Source of the DNA: Pseudomonas karstica
GTDB lineage: Bacteria; Pseudomonadota; Gammaproteobacteria; Pseudomonadales; Pseudomonadaceae
Direction: 5' to 3'
DNA length: 64,000 bases
Assembly (NCBI RefSeq): GCF_009707515.1
Contig: NZ_WLYI01000018.1
Location: 60,569 to 124,568, forward strand
Part shown: piece after piece, positions 10,255 through 20,421 of the stretch
Layout of the letters: each line of letters opens with the position of its first letter
Numbering within the stretch: the stretch's first letter is position 1
Made by a program: the position numbers and the translations under genes
Notes under the pieces: generated by a model
Databases searched by the model: none
Seen by the model: only the letters and a program-made list of their open reading frames with translations
Told to the model about the DNA's origin: nothing

Positions 10255-10992
10255 TTACTCAGCTGCTGCTACCGGAGTTTCTTCAACGAACTGCTCGGTG
10301 CCGCCAGCAACGTGGTTGCGGCCACGGATTACAGCGTCAGCCATCGAACCCATGTACAACTGGATGGCACGAATTGCGTCATCGTTGCCTGGGATGATGT
10401 AGTCAACGCCTTCCGGGCTGCTGTTGGTATCGACTACGCCGATAACCGGGATACCCAGCTTGTTGGCTTCGGTGATCGCGATACGCTCGTGATCAACGTC
10501 GATAACGAACAGTGCGTCAGGCAGACCGCCCATATCCTTGATACCACCCAGGGAACGATCCAGCTTTTCCAGGTCGCGAGTGCGCATCAGCGCCTCTTTC
10601 TTGGTCAGCTTGGCGAAAGTACCGTCTTCGGCTTGCACTTCAAGGTCACGCAGACGCTTGATGGAAGCACGGATAGTCTTGAAGTTGGTCAGCATGCCGC
10701 CCAACCAGCGGTGATCGACGTACGGCGAACCGCAACGTGCTGCTTCTTCAGCAACGATCTTGCCAGCGGAACGCTTGGTGCCGACGAACAGAATCTTGTT
10801 TTTGCCCTGGGCCAGGCGCTCTACGAAAGTCAGAGCTTCGTTGAACATTGGCAGGGTTTTTTCAAGGTTGATAATGTGGATCTTGTTACGCGCGCCGAAA
10901 ATGTACTTACCCATTTTCGGGTTCCAGTAACGGGTCTGGTGACCGAAGTGCACACCGGCCTTCAGCATATCGCGCATGTTGACTTGGGACAT
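10255..10992 (-). CDS. rpsB: 30S ribosomal protein S2
   Basis: S2 is a 30S subunit protein needed for S1 binding. The 245-residue product starts [20 protein letters not shown], the family N-terminal signature, and contains the [31 protein letters not shown] block near residue 190. It is first in the rpsB-tsf unit and has a long upstream leader. Nothing unusual in the coding region. Confidence 0.98.
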   Translation of the reverse strand: MSQVNMRDMLKAGVHFGHQTRYWNPKMGKYIFGARNKIHIINLEKTLPMFNEALTFVERLAQGKNKILFVGTKRSAGKIVAEEAARCGSPYVDHRWLGGMLTNFKTIRASIKRLRDLEVQAEDGTFAKLTKKEALMRTRDLEKLDRSLGGIKDMGGLPDALFVIDVDHERIAITEANKLGIPVIGVVDTNSSPEGVDYIIPGNDDAIRAIQLYMGSMADAVIRGRNHVAGGTEQFVEETPVAAAE

Positions 10993-11163
10993 GATAGTTC
11001 CTTAAGTAAGTCGGGTTTGGCCTCCACGTATCCCAATGACCAACCAGCAGCATTTAAGCTTCCGGCACCCAGGTCATCGTGTCGACACGTGTGTGGATTT
11101 AAGCTTTGCGGGGTATCCCCGGAAAGCGGCGCATTTTATACCATAGGAAGGGCAAAAACGAAA
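10993..11163 (-). promoter_or_regulatory. rpsB promoter and long 5-prime leader
   Basis: On the minus strand there is an extended -10 (TGG-TATAAA, -10 hexamer at 11135-11140), a weak -35 TTTCGT at 11158-11163 with 17-base spacing, and a GC-rich discriminator (TGCGCC). Transcription would start near 11128, leaving a leader of about 135 bases. The region contains a perfect palindrome CGTGTCGACACG (11079-11090) and GGGGTATCCCC (11110-11120). In gammaproteobacteria S2 represses rpsB-tsf through a conserved leader, and GC-rich discriminators go with stringent control; both are inferred here by analogy. The rest of the gap (11164-11380) is the upstream region of map; I see only a possible -10 (TAGAAT, 11283-11288). 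Confidence 0.55.
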
Positions 11164-11380
11164 CACGCAATCACATTTACCCGCCACCCCTTTTGCGCAA
11201 GCCTTTGAATAGAGCCAGAATACCCCCATCCTTATAGAGAGAAGCGATAGCCAGGCGCTCATGGTTTGCCACCGACGTCTGATAGAATCGCGTTTTTTGG
11301 GTTTGTGTGAATTCTGTAACCTTTTGTCGCACGCCCGTAAACCGTATTGATTGCAGCGCGTCGCGCTAGAGAGAGCCTGT

Positions 11381-12163
11381 ATGACCGTTACTTTGAAAAC
11401 CGCCGAAGACATCGCAGGCATGCGCGTTGCCGGAAAACTGGCTGCCGACGTGCTGGAAATGATTGCAGAACACGTCAAGCCCGGCGTCACCACTGAGGAA
11501 TTGGACCGTATCTGCCACGACTATATTGTCGATGTGCAAAAGGCCATCCCTGCGCCGCTGAACTACAAGGGCTTCCCCAAGTCGATCTGCACCTCGATCA
11601 ACCACGTGGTATGCCACGGAATTCCCGGCGACAAGCCCCTTAAAGACGGCGATACCCTGAATATCGACGTGACGGTGATCAAGAACGGCTACCACGGTGA
11701 CACCAGTCGCATGTTCCACGTCGGCAGTGTGCCGGTATGGGCCGAGCGCCTGTCGCAGATCACCCAGGAATGCATGTACAAGGCCATCGAACTGGTCAAG
11801 CCCGGCTGCCGCCTGGGGGATATCGGTGAAGTGATCCAGAAGCATGCGGAAAAGAACGGTTTCTCGGTAGTTCGCGAATTCTGCGGCCATGGCATCGGCA
11901 AGGTATTCCACGAAGAACCGCAGATCCTGCACTACGGCCGCGCCGGCACCGGCATGGAACTCAAGGCTGGCATGACCTTCACCATCGAGCCGATGATCAA
12001 CCAGGGCAAGGCCGACACCAAGGTACTGGGCGACGGCTGGACCGCCATCACTAAGGACCGCAAGCTCTCGGCCCAATGGGAACACACCTTGTTGGTCACC
12101 GAGACCGGCTACGAGATCTTCACCCTGCGCGCTGACGACACGATTTCTCGCATTTCGGCCTAG
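11381..12163 (+). CDS. map: Methionine aminopeptidase (type I)
   Basis: Map removes the initiator methionine from nascent proteins. The 260-residue protein has the type I fold with all five metal ligands in place: Asp in LNIDVTVIKNG and in GYHGDTSRMF, His in FCGHGIGKVFHEEP, Glu in FTIEPMI and Glu in QWEHTLLV. The start at 11381 (MTVTLKTAEDIAGMR) is preferred over an upstream TTG because it fits the family N-terminus. It runs divergently from rpsB and 72 bases ahead of glnD, the usual pseudomonad order. Confidence 0.97.
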   Translation: MTVTLKTAEDIAGMRVAGKLAADVLEMIAEHVKPGVTTEELDRICHDYIVDVQKAIPAPLNYKGFPKSICTSINHVVCHGIPGDKPLKDGDTLNIDVTVIKNGYHGDTSRMFHVGSVPVWAERLSQITQECMYKAIELVKPGCRLGDIGEVIQKHAEKNGFSVVREFCGHGIGKVFHEEPQILHYGRAGTGMELKAGMTFTIEPMINQGKADTKVLGDGWTAITKDRKLSAQWEHTLLVTETGYEIFTLRADDTISRISA

Positions 12164-12235
12164 GCTTTTTTATACTGGCGGGCCTCGGTTTTCGCACACC
12201 GGTTGCAACCTATAGATAGAAAGGAAAGCCGATCG

Positions 12236-14938
12236 ATGCCCCAGGTGGACCCCGAACTCTTCGACCGCGGCCAGTTCCAGGCTGAACTGGCGCTGAAGGC
12301 AAGCCCTATCGCCGCCTTCAAGAAAGCCATCCGCCAGGCCCACGAGGTGCTTGATGAGCGTTTTCGCAGTGGCCGGGACATCCGTAGGCTGATCGAGGAC
12401 CGCGCTTGGTTCGTCGACAACATCCTGCAAAAAGCCTGGGAACAATTCAGTTGGAGCGAAGACGCCGACATCGCCCTGGTGGCGGTCGGCGGTTACGGTC
12501 GAGGTGAACTGCACCCCTACTCGGATATCGATCTGCTGATCCTGCTGGACAGTGCCGATCATGAAGTTTTTCGCGATTCCATCGAGCGTTTTCTGACGCT
12601 GTTGTGGGACATCGGCCTGGAAGTCGGCCAAAGCGTGCGCTCGGTGGATGAGTGTGCCGAAGAAGCCCGCGCCGACCTGACGGTGGTCACCAACCTAATG
12701 GAAAGCCGCACTATCAGCGGCCCCGAGCGCCTGCGCCAGCGCATGCTGGAAGTGACCAGCACCGCACACATGTGGCCGAGCAAGGACTTCTTCCTGGCCA
12801 AGCGTGCCGAGCAGAAAGCCCGGCACCATAAATACAACGATACCGAATACAACCTGGAACCCAACGTCAAGGGCTCCCCTGGTGGACTACGGGATATCCA
12901 GACGATTTTGTGGGTCGCACGGCGCCAATACGGCACCCTGAACCTGCGTGCCCTGGCCGGCGAAGGGTTTCTGGTGGAGAGTGAAAACGCCCTGCTGGCC
13001 TCGTCCCAGGAGTTCCTGTGGAAGGTACGCTACGCCCTGCACATGCTTGCCAGGCGCTCCGAGGACCGCTTGTTGTTCGACCACCAGCGTTCCATCGCTA
13101 CTCTGCTGGGGTTCGAAGGCGAAGATGCCAAGACCAGCATCGAAAGTTTCATGCAGCAGTATTACCGGGTGGTCATGAGCATTGCCCAACTCAGCGACCT
13201 GATCATCCAGCATTTCGAAGAAGTCATCCTCGCCCCGGAGGACGAAACACCACCGCAACCGATCAACTCGCGCTTCCAGCTACATGACGGCTACATCGAA
13301 GCGTGTCACCACAATGTGTTCAAGCGCACCCCGTTCGCCATGCTGGAAATCTTCGTGCTGATGGCCCAGCAACCGGAAATCAAAGGCGTGCGGGCCGATA
13401 CCATTCGTCTATTGCGGGAAAATCGTCACCTGATCGACGATGATTTTCGCAATGACATTCGCAACACCAGCCTGTTTATCGAGCTGTTCAAGTGCAAGAT
13501 CGGTATCCACCGCAACCTGCGACGAATGAACCGCTACGGCATTCTCGGACGCTATTTGCCGGAGTTCGGCTTTATCGTTGGGCAAATGCAGCACGACCTG
13601 TTCCACATTTATACGGTGGACGCCCATACCCTGAACCTGATCAAGCATCTGCGTAAAATGCAGTACACCCAGGTATCGGAAAAATTCCCCTTGGCCAGCA
13701 AGCTCATGGCACGGCTGCCCAAGCCCGAATTGGTCTACCTCGCCGGCCTGTACCACGACATCGGAAAGGGCCGTCACGGTGACCACTCGGAAATCGGCGC
13801 CGTGGATGCTGAAGCGTTCTGCCAGCGGCACCAGTTGCCCCTGTGGGACAGCCGCCTGATTGTCTGGCTGGTACAAAACCACCTGGTGATGTCCACCACC
13901 GCCCAGCGCAAGGACTTGTCCGACCCGCAGGTGATCCACGACTTCGCCCAGATCATCCTCGATGAAACCCATCTCGATTACCTGTATGTGCTGACCGTCT
14001 CCGACATCAACGCTACCAACCCCACATTGTGGAACTCCTGGCGCGCCAGCCTGTTGCGCCAGCTCTACACCGAAACCAAGCGCGCCTTGCGTCGCGGCCT
14101 GGAGAACCCGGTGGACCGCGAAGAACAGATCCGCCGCACCCAAAGCGCGGCCTTGGACATCCTGGTGCGCGGGGGCAATGATCCGGACGATGTCGAACAA
14201 CTCTGGTCGCAATTGGGAGATGACTATTTCCTGCGCCACACCGCCGGCGATGTCGCCTGGCACAGCGACGCCATCCTGCAGCAACCGGCCGACGGCGGCC
14301 CGCTGGTGCTGATCAAGGAAACCACCCAGCGCGAATTCGAGGGCGGCACGCAAATCTTCATCTACGCACCGGACCAGCACGACTTCTTCGCCGTGACCGT
14401 GGCGGCCATGGACCAGCTCAACCTGAACATTCACGACGCGCGGGTTATCACTTCCAGCAGCCAGTTCACCCTCGACACCTACATCGTGCTCGACACTGAC
14501 GGCGACTCGATCGGTAACAACCCGACCCGCGTCAAGCAGATCCGCGACGGCCTTACCGACGCCCTGCGCAACCCCGACGACTACCCGACCATTATCCAGC
14601 GTCGGGTCCCGCGCCAGCTCAAGCACTTTGCCTTTGCGCCCCAGGTGACCATTTCCAACGACGCCCAGCGTCCGGTGACGGTGCTGGAACTCAGCGCGCC
14701 CGATCGCCCAGGCCTGCTGGCGCGTATCGGCACGATTTTCCTGGAGTTCGACCTATCGTTGCAGAACGCCAAGATTGCGACCCTGGGTGAACGGGTGGAA
14801 GACGTGTTCTTTCTCACCGATGCGAACAACCAGCCGCTTTCCGACCCCGAGCTTTGTCGTCGATTGCAGGATGCAATCGTCGAGCAATTGAGCGTGAACC
14901 AAGAGCCCGGGATTGAGTTGTCGCGACTGAGTATTTGA
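12236..14938 (+). CDS. glnD: Bifunctional uridylyltransferase/uridylyl-removing enzyme GlnD
   Basis: GlnD senses glutamine and adds or removes UMP on PII (GlnB/GlnK), controlling glutamine synthetase and NtrBC. The 900-residue protein has the nucleotidyltransferase motif [19 protein letters not shown] at about residue 85, the HD hydrolase motif [16 protein letters not shown] at about 505, and two C-terminal ACT domains at about 705-790 and 815-895. The start at 12236 follows AAGGAAAG at suitable spacing; a longer frame from 12203 lacks support. Both catalytic sites look intact. Confidence 0.97.
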   Translation: MPQVDPELFDRGQFQAELALKASPIAAFKKAIRQAHEVLDERFRSGRDIRRLIEDRAWFVDNILQKAWEQFSWSEDADIALVAVGGYGRGELHPYSDIDLLILLDSADHEVFRDSIERFLTLLWDIGLEVGQSVRSVDECAEEARADLTVVTNLMESRTISGPERLRQRMLEVTSTAHMWPSKDFFLAKRAEQKARHHKYNDTEYNLEPNVKGSPGGLRDIQTILWVARRQYGTLNLRALAGEGFLVESENALLASSQEFLWKVRYALHMLARRSEDRLLFDHQRSIATLLGFEGEDAKTSIESFMQQYYRVVMSIAQLSDLIIQHFEEVILAPEDETPPQPINSRFQLHDGYIEACHHNVFKRTPFAMLEIFVLMAQQPEIKGVRADTIRLLRENRHLIDDDFRNDIRNTSLFIELFKCKIGIHRNLRRMNRYGILGRYLPEFGFIVGQMQHDLFHIYTVDAHTLNLIKHLRKMQYTQVSEKFPLASKLMARLPKPELVYLAGLYHDIGKGRHGDHSEIGAVDAEAFCQRHQLPLWDSRLIVWLVQNHLVMSTTAQRKDLSDPQVIHDFAQIILDETHLDYLYVLTVSDINATNPTLWNSWRASLLRQLYTETKRALRRGLENPVDREEQIRRTQSAALDILVRGGNDPDDVEQLWSQLGDDYFLRHTAGDVAWHSDAILQQPADGGPLVLIKETTQREFEGGTQIFIYAPDQHDFFAVTVAAMDQLNLNIHDARVITSSSQFTLDTYIVLDTDGDSIGNNPTRVKQIRDGLTDALRNPDDYPTIIQRRVPRQLKHFAFAPQVTISNDAQRPVTVLELSAPDRPGLLARIGTIFLEFDLSLQNAKIATLGERVEDVFFLTDANNQPLSDPELCRRLQDAIVEQLSVNQEPGIELSRLSI

Positions 14939-14998
14939 CCGACGGGCAGTCATACCGCCCCTCTGCCTAGTTTTTAATGCCTTGCACGAGATCCACCG

Positions 14999-16198
14999 AT
15001 GAACAACGCCCTGAACCAATTGCAGCCCTACCCGTTCGAGAAACTGCGCGTCCTGCTGGGCAGCGTCACGCCGAACCCGGACAAGCGCCCGATCGCGTTG
15101 TCCATCGGCGAACCCAAGCACAAGTCTCCGGCTTTCGTTGCCGAGGCCTTGGCCAGCAACCTCGACCAGATGGCAGTGTACCCGACCACCCTGGGCATCC
15201 CAGCCTTGCGCGAAGCCATTGGTGCCTGGTGCGAGCGCCGCTTCAACGTGCCCAAGGGCTGGCTGGACCCGGCGCGCAACATCCTGCCGGTCAACGGCAC
15301 CCGCGAAGCGCTGTTCGCCTTCACCCAAACCGTGGTCAACCGTGGCGACGATGCGCTGGTGGTCAGCCCGAACCCGTTCTATCAGATCTACGAAGGCGCA
15401 GCCTTCCTCGCCGGGGCCAAACCGCACTACCTGCCATGCCTGGATGAAAACGGCTTCAACCCGGATTTCGATGCGGTCTCGGCCGACGTCTGGAAACGCT
15501 GCCAGATTCTGTTCCTGTGCTCCCCAGGCAACCCGACCGGCGCTCTGATCCCCGTCGCCACCCTGAAAAAGCTGATCGCCCTGGCTGACGAATACGATTT
15601 CGTGATCGCCGCCGACGAGTGCTACAGCGAACTGTATTTCGACGAACAAACCCCGCCGCCGGGCCTGCTCAGCGCCTGCGTCGAACTGGGTCGCCAGGAC
15701 TTCAAGCGCTGCGTGGTGTTCCACAGCCTGTCCAAACGCTCCAACCTGCCGGGCCTGCGCTCGGGCTTCGTGGCCGGTGATGCCGAAATTCTCAAGGCTT
15801 TTCTGCTGTATCGCACCTACCACGGCTGCGCCATGCCGGTACAAACCCAACTGGCCAGCATTGCCGCCTGGCAGGACGAAGCTCACGTACAGGCCAACCG
15901 TGACCTGTACCGGGAAAAGTTCGACGCGGTGCTGGCGATTCTCAAGCCAGTATTGGACGTACAAAACCCGGACGGTGGCTTTTATCTGTGGCCGAATGTG
16001 AAAGGTGATGACGCAGCTTTTTGTCGCGACCTGTTCGAGGAAGAACACGTGACTGTGGTACCGGGTTCGTACCTGTCGCGGGAAGTCGACGGCCTCAACC
16101 CCGGCGCCGGACGCGTGCGTTTGGCACTGGTCGCGCCGCTGGCCGAATGTGTGGAGGCGGCGCACCGAATCAGCGCGTTTATCCTGCGTAAGCACTGA
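14999..16198 (+). CDS. dapC: Succinyldiaminopimelate transaminase DapC
   Basis: A class I/II PLP aminotransferase of 399 residues. It starts MNNALNQLQPYPFEKLRVLL and the Schiff-base lysine is K246 in HSLSKRSNLPGLRSGF. In Pseudomonas the gene after glnD is assigned as DapC, which converts N-succinyl-2-amino-6-ketopimelate to N-succinyl-diaminopimelate in the lysine/meso-DAP pathway. dapD lies 3 kb and dapE 10 kb downstream, which supports that role. ArgD-type enzymes can also do this step, so specificity rests on context. Confidence 0.9.
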   Translation: MNNALNQLQPYPFEKLRVLLGSVTPNPDKRPIALSIGEPKHKSPAFVAEALASNLDQMAVYPTTLGIPALREAIGAWCERRFNVPKGWLDPARNILPVNGTREALFAFTQTVVNRGDDALVVSPNPFYQIYEGAAFLAGAKPHYLPCLDENGFNPDFDAVSADVWKRCQILFLCSPGNPTGALIPVATLKKLIALADEYDFVIAADECYSELYFDEQTPPPGLLSACVELGRQDFKRCVVFHSLSKRSNLPGLRSGFVAGDAEILKAFLLYRTYHGCAMPVQTQLASIAAWQDEAHVQANRDLYREKFDAVLAILKPVLDVQNPDGGFYLWPNVKGDDAAFCRDLFEEEHVTVVPGSYLSREVDGLNPGAGRVRLALVAPLAECVEAAHRISAFILRKH

Positions 16199-16319
16199 CC
16201 GAAGGGCCTGTGCTGTTTGCGGACAGTTACAGGCCTATACAAACGGTTCCGGAACCTGTTTCGCCTTCAGGACGAATCAACAATCAGCTTCGTCTCTGAT
16301 ACGCAACAGGAGAAACGTC

Positions 16320-17030
16320 ATGATCAGTGGTACTTACCTCGCCAGCCCCTCTCCACCGCCTAGTCATCCGCTAAACGACACCAGCGCCGCTCAAGCCGCC
16401 AGCCTTTCAAGAAATCGACGCAGTGTCGGCGAACCGGGTAAATACTGGCCGCAGAACAGCACCATTAAAATCACTATATATGACTGCCCAATGGACGATC
16501 CTTACGTGCAGGCGGTCAAAAATGCCGCCAGCCAGTGGCAGGCCCATATCAACCTGAACTTTGAATTTGTTTCTGGAGAAGACGGCGACGTTCGCATCAC
16601 GCAGAACCTGCCTGGCGACAATAGTGGCGGCTCAGAAGTGGGAATCGACGCAAAAAACACATCACTCCCATACCCAACCATGAGCCTGCCGATGGATCAT
16701 ACGGCGGCCTCATTCGAACTGGTTGTGCTGCACGAATTCGGGCACATGCTGGGCGCCCATCACGAGCATCAACATCCCGATGCCAATATTCCCTGGAATC
16801 AGGCCAGCCTTGACGCGCGCTTCACGCCGCAACAGCAGCAAGTCAACTTCCTACCCCTGCCCCGCAACGATACCTATGATTTTTCGCCCTACGACGGCGA
16901 CTCAGTCATGCATTACTCCATTGATCCCGCTTGGGTCACTGACAATACGTGGCGGTCGAGAAACGCGACGCTCAGCGCCGATGATATCGACTGGGCCAAG
17001 AAGGCCTACCCTAAACCGCCTGTTTCCTGA
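16320..17030 (+). CDS. Astacin-like zinc metalloprotease
   Basis: A 236-residue protein with the full astacin zinc signature HEFGHMLGAHHE at residues 138-149 (ligands H138, H142, H148; catalytic E139) and the Met-turn SVMHY at 195-199, whose tyrosine is the fifth ligand in astacins. The start at 16320 follows AGGAG at 7 bases. The first 40 residues are rich in Pro, Ser and Ala with an RNRR stretch and no hydrophobic signal peptide, so a Sec route is not evident. It is a single gene between dapC and a convergent antiporter, and I do not recall it at this place in PAO1. Family is confident (M12A or a close metzincin); substrate and location are unknown. Confidence 0.8.
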   Translation: MISGTYLASPSPPPSHPLNDTSAAQAASLSRNRRSVGEPGKYWPQNSTIKITIYDCPMDDPYVQAVKNAASQWQAHINLNFEFVSGEDGDVRITQNLPGDNSGGSEVGIDAKNTSLPYPTMSLPMDHTAASFELVVLHEFGHMLGAHHEHQHPDANIPWNQASLDARFTPQQQQVNFLPLPRNDTYDFSPYDGDSVMHYSIDPAWVTDNTWRSRNATLSADDIDWAKKAYPKPPVS

Positions 17031-17054
17031 AACATCACAGGCTTGCGGCTGAGG

Positions 17055-18698
17055 CTACTTCTGCAACCCTAGATTGGCCTCACTCATATCCAGGTCCGCC
17101 AACACCTCCCGCAGTACGTCATCGCCAATCTGGTGCTGACGGCTCAGGTTGTACAGTTCAAGGCGCTGCGCCCGCAGAGCCTTAAGCCGCAACTTGCGTT
17201 CCAATTGATCCATCTGCAACGCCAGCGCCTGGGCTTCGGCCGAGTCGTTGAATACATCCAGTTGATGGCGGTATTCCGACATGAGCCTCGCCTTGAGTTC
17301 CGCCGCCAGCGCGGCCTGGGCGGCGTCCTGAGGCGCAGCGTCAGCCGGCTCCTCAACCTCAAGGGCATGAATCGCCGCCTCAGCGGTTTTCTTCCAGGCC
17401 TCGCGCACTTCGGCGTGGCGCTTGTCATCCGGACTTTTTTCAATCCCGCGCAGTAACAGCGGCAAAGCGATGCAGGCTGCCACCAATGACAGCAGAATCA
17501 CCCCGGCGGCAATGAAAATCAAAAGGTCACGCTCGGCAAATGCCTGACCGGGCGCCATCAGCAACGGCACCGACATCACGCCCGCCAGGGTCACCGCTCC
17601 GCGCACGCCGCCCACCGTCAACAACCAGCAGGAACGGGCTGTGGGCACCAGCGTCAGCTCACCTTTACCGCGCAGGCGGCGCAGCAGGCCTGACAAGCGC
17701 CAGATGCTCTGCACCCAGATAAAACGCAGCACCAGCAACACCAGGAAGATCGCAATCACCTCCAGGCAGCGGTAGAACAAGGTTGGCCACAGTGTCGCCT
17801 CATGACTGGTGACGGCCTTGATGATGTCCGGCAGTTGCAAGCCCAGCAGCAGGAAGATAAGGCCGTTGAAGGCAAACTCCAGCAACGACCAGACGCTGCG
17901 GTTGAGCAAGCGCGTGCTGGTCTGGCGCGGCAGCAAATCGAGCCAACTTTGCATCATGCCCGCGGCCACCGCCGAGAGAATCCCCGAAGCTCCCAAACGC
18001 TCAGCCAGCACATAAGCGGCAAACGGCAGCAGCAACATAAACACTACATGGGTGGCCGGATCGTCCCAGCCCCGGGCAATCATCCAGGCCCGCAGGCGGC
18101 CCACCAGCCAACTCAAGGCCACGCCGGTGGCCAAGCCGCCAACCGCCACCAACACAAAGGTCAGACTGGCATCGGCCAGGGAAAATACCCCGGTCAGCGC
18201 CGCCACGAGGGCGAACTTGAAAGTCACAAGGCCCGTGGCATCATTCATCAAGGCTTCGCCCTGAAGCATATGCATCAACGGCGTGGGCAAGCGGTTCTGG
18301 GAAATCGCCGCCACCGCCACCGCGTCCGTCGGCGACAACACCGCCGCGAGGGCGAAGGCCACCGGCAGGGGAATGCTCGGCAACAACCAATGAATGAAAT
18401 AACCGGCGCCCACCACGGTGAACAGCACCAGTCCCACCGCCAGGGTCAGAATCGGCCCACGCAAGCGCCACAAGGCGCGCTTGGGCATGCGCCAACCGTC
18501 GGAAAACAGCAGTGGCGGCAGAAACAGAAAAAGAAACAGCTCCGGGTCCAACGCCACATGCAGCCCCAGGGTCGGCCAGGCCAGCAAAGCTCCGGCGGCG
18601 ATCTGGACCAACGGCAATGGCAATGGAATGACACGCCCTACCAAGCGCGAAACGCTGACCAGCATTAACAGGATAAGAACGGTGTAGGCGGTTTGCAT
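17055..18698 (-). CDS. Na+/H+ antiporter, CPA1 (NhaP/NhaA-exchanger) family
   Basis: A cation:proton antiporter of 547 residues. The start at 18698 (MQTAYTVLILLMLVSVSRLVG) puts a membrane helix at the N-terminus; the longer frame from 18755 adds a cysteine-rich stretch that fits no known N-terminus. About 12 membrane segments fill residues 1-420, including LSPTDAVAVAAI and EALMNDATGLVTFK, the acidic motifs of the transport site in CPA1 exchangers. A charged, helical cytoplasmic tail of about 120 residues follows. It probably exports Na+ or K+ for pH and salt homeostasis; the ion cannot be told from sequence. Confidence 0.88.
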   Translation of the reverse strand: MQTAYTVLILLMLVSVSRLVGRVIPLPLPLVQIAAGALLAWPTLGLHVALDPELFLFLFLPPLLFSDGWRMPKRALWRLRGPILTLAVGLVLFTVVGAGYFIHWLLPSIPLPVAFALAAVLSPTDAVAVAAISQNRLPTPLMHMLQGEALMNDATGLVTFKFALVAALTGVFSLADASLTFVLVAVGGLATGVALSWLVGRLRAWMIARGWDDPATHVVFMLLLPFAAYVLAERLGASGILSAVAAGMMQSWLDLLPRQTSTRLLNRSVWSLLEFAFNGLIFLLLGLQLPDIIKAVTSHEATLWPTLFYRCLEVIAIFLVLLVLRFIWVQSIWRLSGLLRRLRGKGELTLVPTARSCWLLTVGGVRGAVTLAGVMSVPLLMAPGQAFAERDLLIFIAAGVILLSLVAACIALPLLLRGIEKSPDDKRHAEVREAWKKTAEAAIHALEVEEPADAAPQDAAQAALAAELKARLMSEYRHQLDVFNDSAEAQALALQMDQLERKLRLKALRAQRLELYNLSRQHQIGDDVLREVLADLDMSEANLGLQK

Positions 18699-18920
18699 AA
18701 CGCGGGATTCCCAGGCAATCGACTTGCAACAACACATCAGGCAACAACTCGCCATTGTAGTGCCATATTAGCCGCCTATGCTGCCGCTGACCGTTGTACA
18801 AAAGTCGCACGCATAAACACCAAGGGGTGAGGATCGGCACCGATTCCTTCCGGTCGTGGCATAATCCGTGGTCTTTCGTTTCCTGTAGCGCTTTCCAGTG
18901 GCCCAAAGGGGGGCAATTCC

Positions 18921-19283
18921 TTGACCGTTTCAAGCAAAACATTGCACCTTTTCGGCATCAAAGCGTGCGACACCATGAAAAAGGCGCGCACCTGGCTCGA
19001 AGAGCACGGCATCAACTATGAGTTTCATGACTACAAAACGGTCGGTATCGACCGTGAACACTTGACCCAATGGTGCAACGAGCACGGTTGGCAGGTGGTT
19101 TTGAACCGTGCGGGCACCACCTTTCGCAAACTCGACGACGAACAAAAAGCCGATCTCGACCAAGCGAAAGCCATTGAATTGATGCTCGCACAACCCTCGA
19201 TGATCAAGCGCCCGGTGCTTGATGTCGGTGACAGGACCCTGATTGGCTTCAAGCCAGATAGTTATTCGGCGGCCCTCAAGTAG
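18921..19283 (+). CDS. ArsC/Spx-family thioredoxin-fold protein (YffB-like)
   Basis: A 120-residue ArsC-family protein. It has one redox cysteine in FGIKACDTMKKARTWL (C16) and the family segment RAGTTFRKLDD. The second and third catalytic features of true arsenate reductases are not evident, and it looks most like E. coli YffB, a glutathione-binding protein of unknown role. Translation seems to begin at TTG 18921. It is 33 bases upstream of dapD on the same strand, so the two may be co-transcribed, as in other pseudomonads. Not evidence for arsenic resistance. Confidence 0.85.
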   Translation: MTVSSKTLHLFGIKACDTMKKARTWLEEHGINYEFHDYKTVGIDREHLTQWCNEHGWQVVLNRAGTTFRKLDDEQKADLDQAKAIELMLAQPSMIKRPVLDVGDRTLIGFKPDSYSAALK

Positions 19284-19316
19284 GCCAGCCCATTTCATTT
19301 TTGTAGAGGTAACAGC

Positions 19317-20351
19317 ATGTCCAACTCCCTATTCAGCCTGGGCTTCGGCGTCGGCACCCAGAACCGTCAAGGTGCCTGGCTGGAAGTGTTCTACGCACAA
19401 CCCTTGCTCAATCCGTCGGCTGAAATCATCGCCGCCATCGCGCCAATCCTCGGTTACAGCGAAGGCAACCAGGCGATTACATTCACCATCGCCCAGGCTT
19501 CACAACTGGCTGATGCGCTCAAAGGCGTCGACGCTGCCCAAGCCGCCCTGCTCACCCGCCTGGCTGAAAGCCACAAGCCACTGGTTGCCACGCTGCTGGC
19601 CGAAGATGCCGCGCTGACGTCCACTCCCGAGGCCTACCTCAAGCTGCATTTACTCTCCCACCGCCTGGTCAAGCCCCATGGCCTGAGCCTGGCCGGCGTG
19701 TTCCCGCAACTGCCGAACGTCGCCTGGACCAGCCTGGGTGCCATCGACATCGCCGAGCTGTCCGAGCGCCAACTGGAAGCTCGCCTGCGTGGCGAGTTGC
19801 TGGAAGTATTCTCGGTGGACAAGTTCCCGAAAATGACCGACTACGTGGTGCCAAGCGGCGTGCGTATCGCTGATGCCGCGCGGATCCGCCTGGGCGCCTA
19901 TGTGGGCGAAGGCACCACCGTGATGCACGAAGGTTTCGTCAACTTCAACGCCGGCACCGAAGGCCCAGGCATGATCGAAGGCCGCGTGTCGGCTGGCGTC
20001 TTCGTCGGCAAGGGCTCGGACCTGGGCGGCGGCTGCTCCACCATGGGCACTCTGTCAGGCGGCGGTAATATCGTGATCAAGGTCGGCGAAGGCTGCCTGA
20101 TCGGCGCCAACGCCGGTATCGGTATCCCGCTGGGCGACCGCAACACCGTGGAGTCGGGCCTGTACGTGACCGCCGGGACCAAGGTGGCACTGCTCGACGA
20201 ACAAAACCAACTGGTCAAGGTAGTCAAGGCTCGCGAGCTGGCTGGCCAGCCTGACCTATTGTTCCGCCGTAACTCCGAGACCGGTGCCGTGGAGTGCAAA
20301 ACCCACAAATCGGCCATCGAACTGAACGCAGCGCTGCACGCTCACAACTAA
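19317..20351 (+). CDS. dapD: Tetrahydrodipicolinate N-succinyltransferase DapD (long form)
   Basis: DapD transfers succinyl from succinyl-CoA to tetrahydrodipicolinate, committing to the succinylase branch of lysine/meso-DAP synthesis. The 344-residue protein has an N-terminal alpha/beta domain (residues 1-170) and a left-handed beta-helix of hexapeptide repeats (about 175-300, e.g. GSDLGGGCSTMGTLSGG). This is the longer type found in Pseudomonas and actinobacteria, against about 274 residues in E. coli. It is preceded by GAGGTAAC as ribosome-binding site. Confidence 0.95.
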   Translation: MSNSLFSLGFGVGTQNRQGAWLEVFYAQPLLNPSAEIIAAIAPILGYSEGNQAITFTIAQASQLADALKGVDAAQAALLTRLAESHKPLVATLLAEDAALTSTPEAYLKLHLLSHRLVKPHGLSLAGVFPQLPNVAWTSLGAIDIAELSERQLEARLRGELLEVFSVDKFPKMTDYVVPSGVRIADAARIRLGAYVGEGTTVMHEGFVNFNAGTEGPGMIEGRVSAGVFVGKGSDLGGGCSTMGTLSGGGNIVIKVGEGCLIGANAGIGIPLGDRNTVESGLYVTAGTKVALLDEQNQLVKVVKARELAGQPDLLFRRNSETGAVECKTHKSAIELNAALHAHN

Positions 20352-20421
20352 GCAGCAACTCGATGCCACCGGAGTGGGCCGCGCCTCAACACGCGACCCA
20401 CTCAAACGAGTCTTGAACACC

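Noticed and set aside
13409..16195. Long minus-strand frames of 405 and 480 codons opposite glnD and dapC
   Set aside because: Both are antisense shadows of well-identified genes with intact catalytic motifs.
16199..17054. Metalloprotease region as part of a genomic island
   Set aside because: Only one gene is added; no integrase, tRNA, direct repeats or transposase were found at its edges.
18921..19283. Arsenate reductase and arsenic resistance
   Set aside because: Only the ArsC fold and one cysteine are evident; no arsB, arsR or acr3 nearby; the neighbour is dapD.
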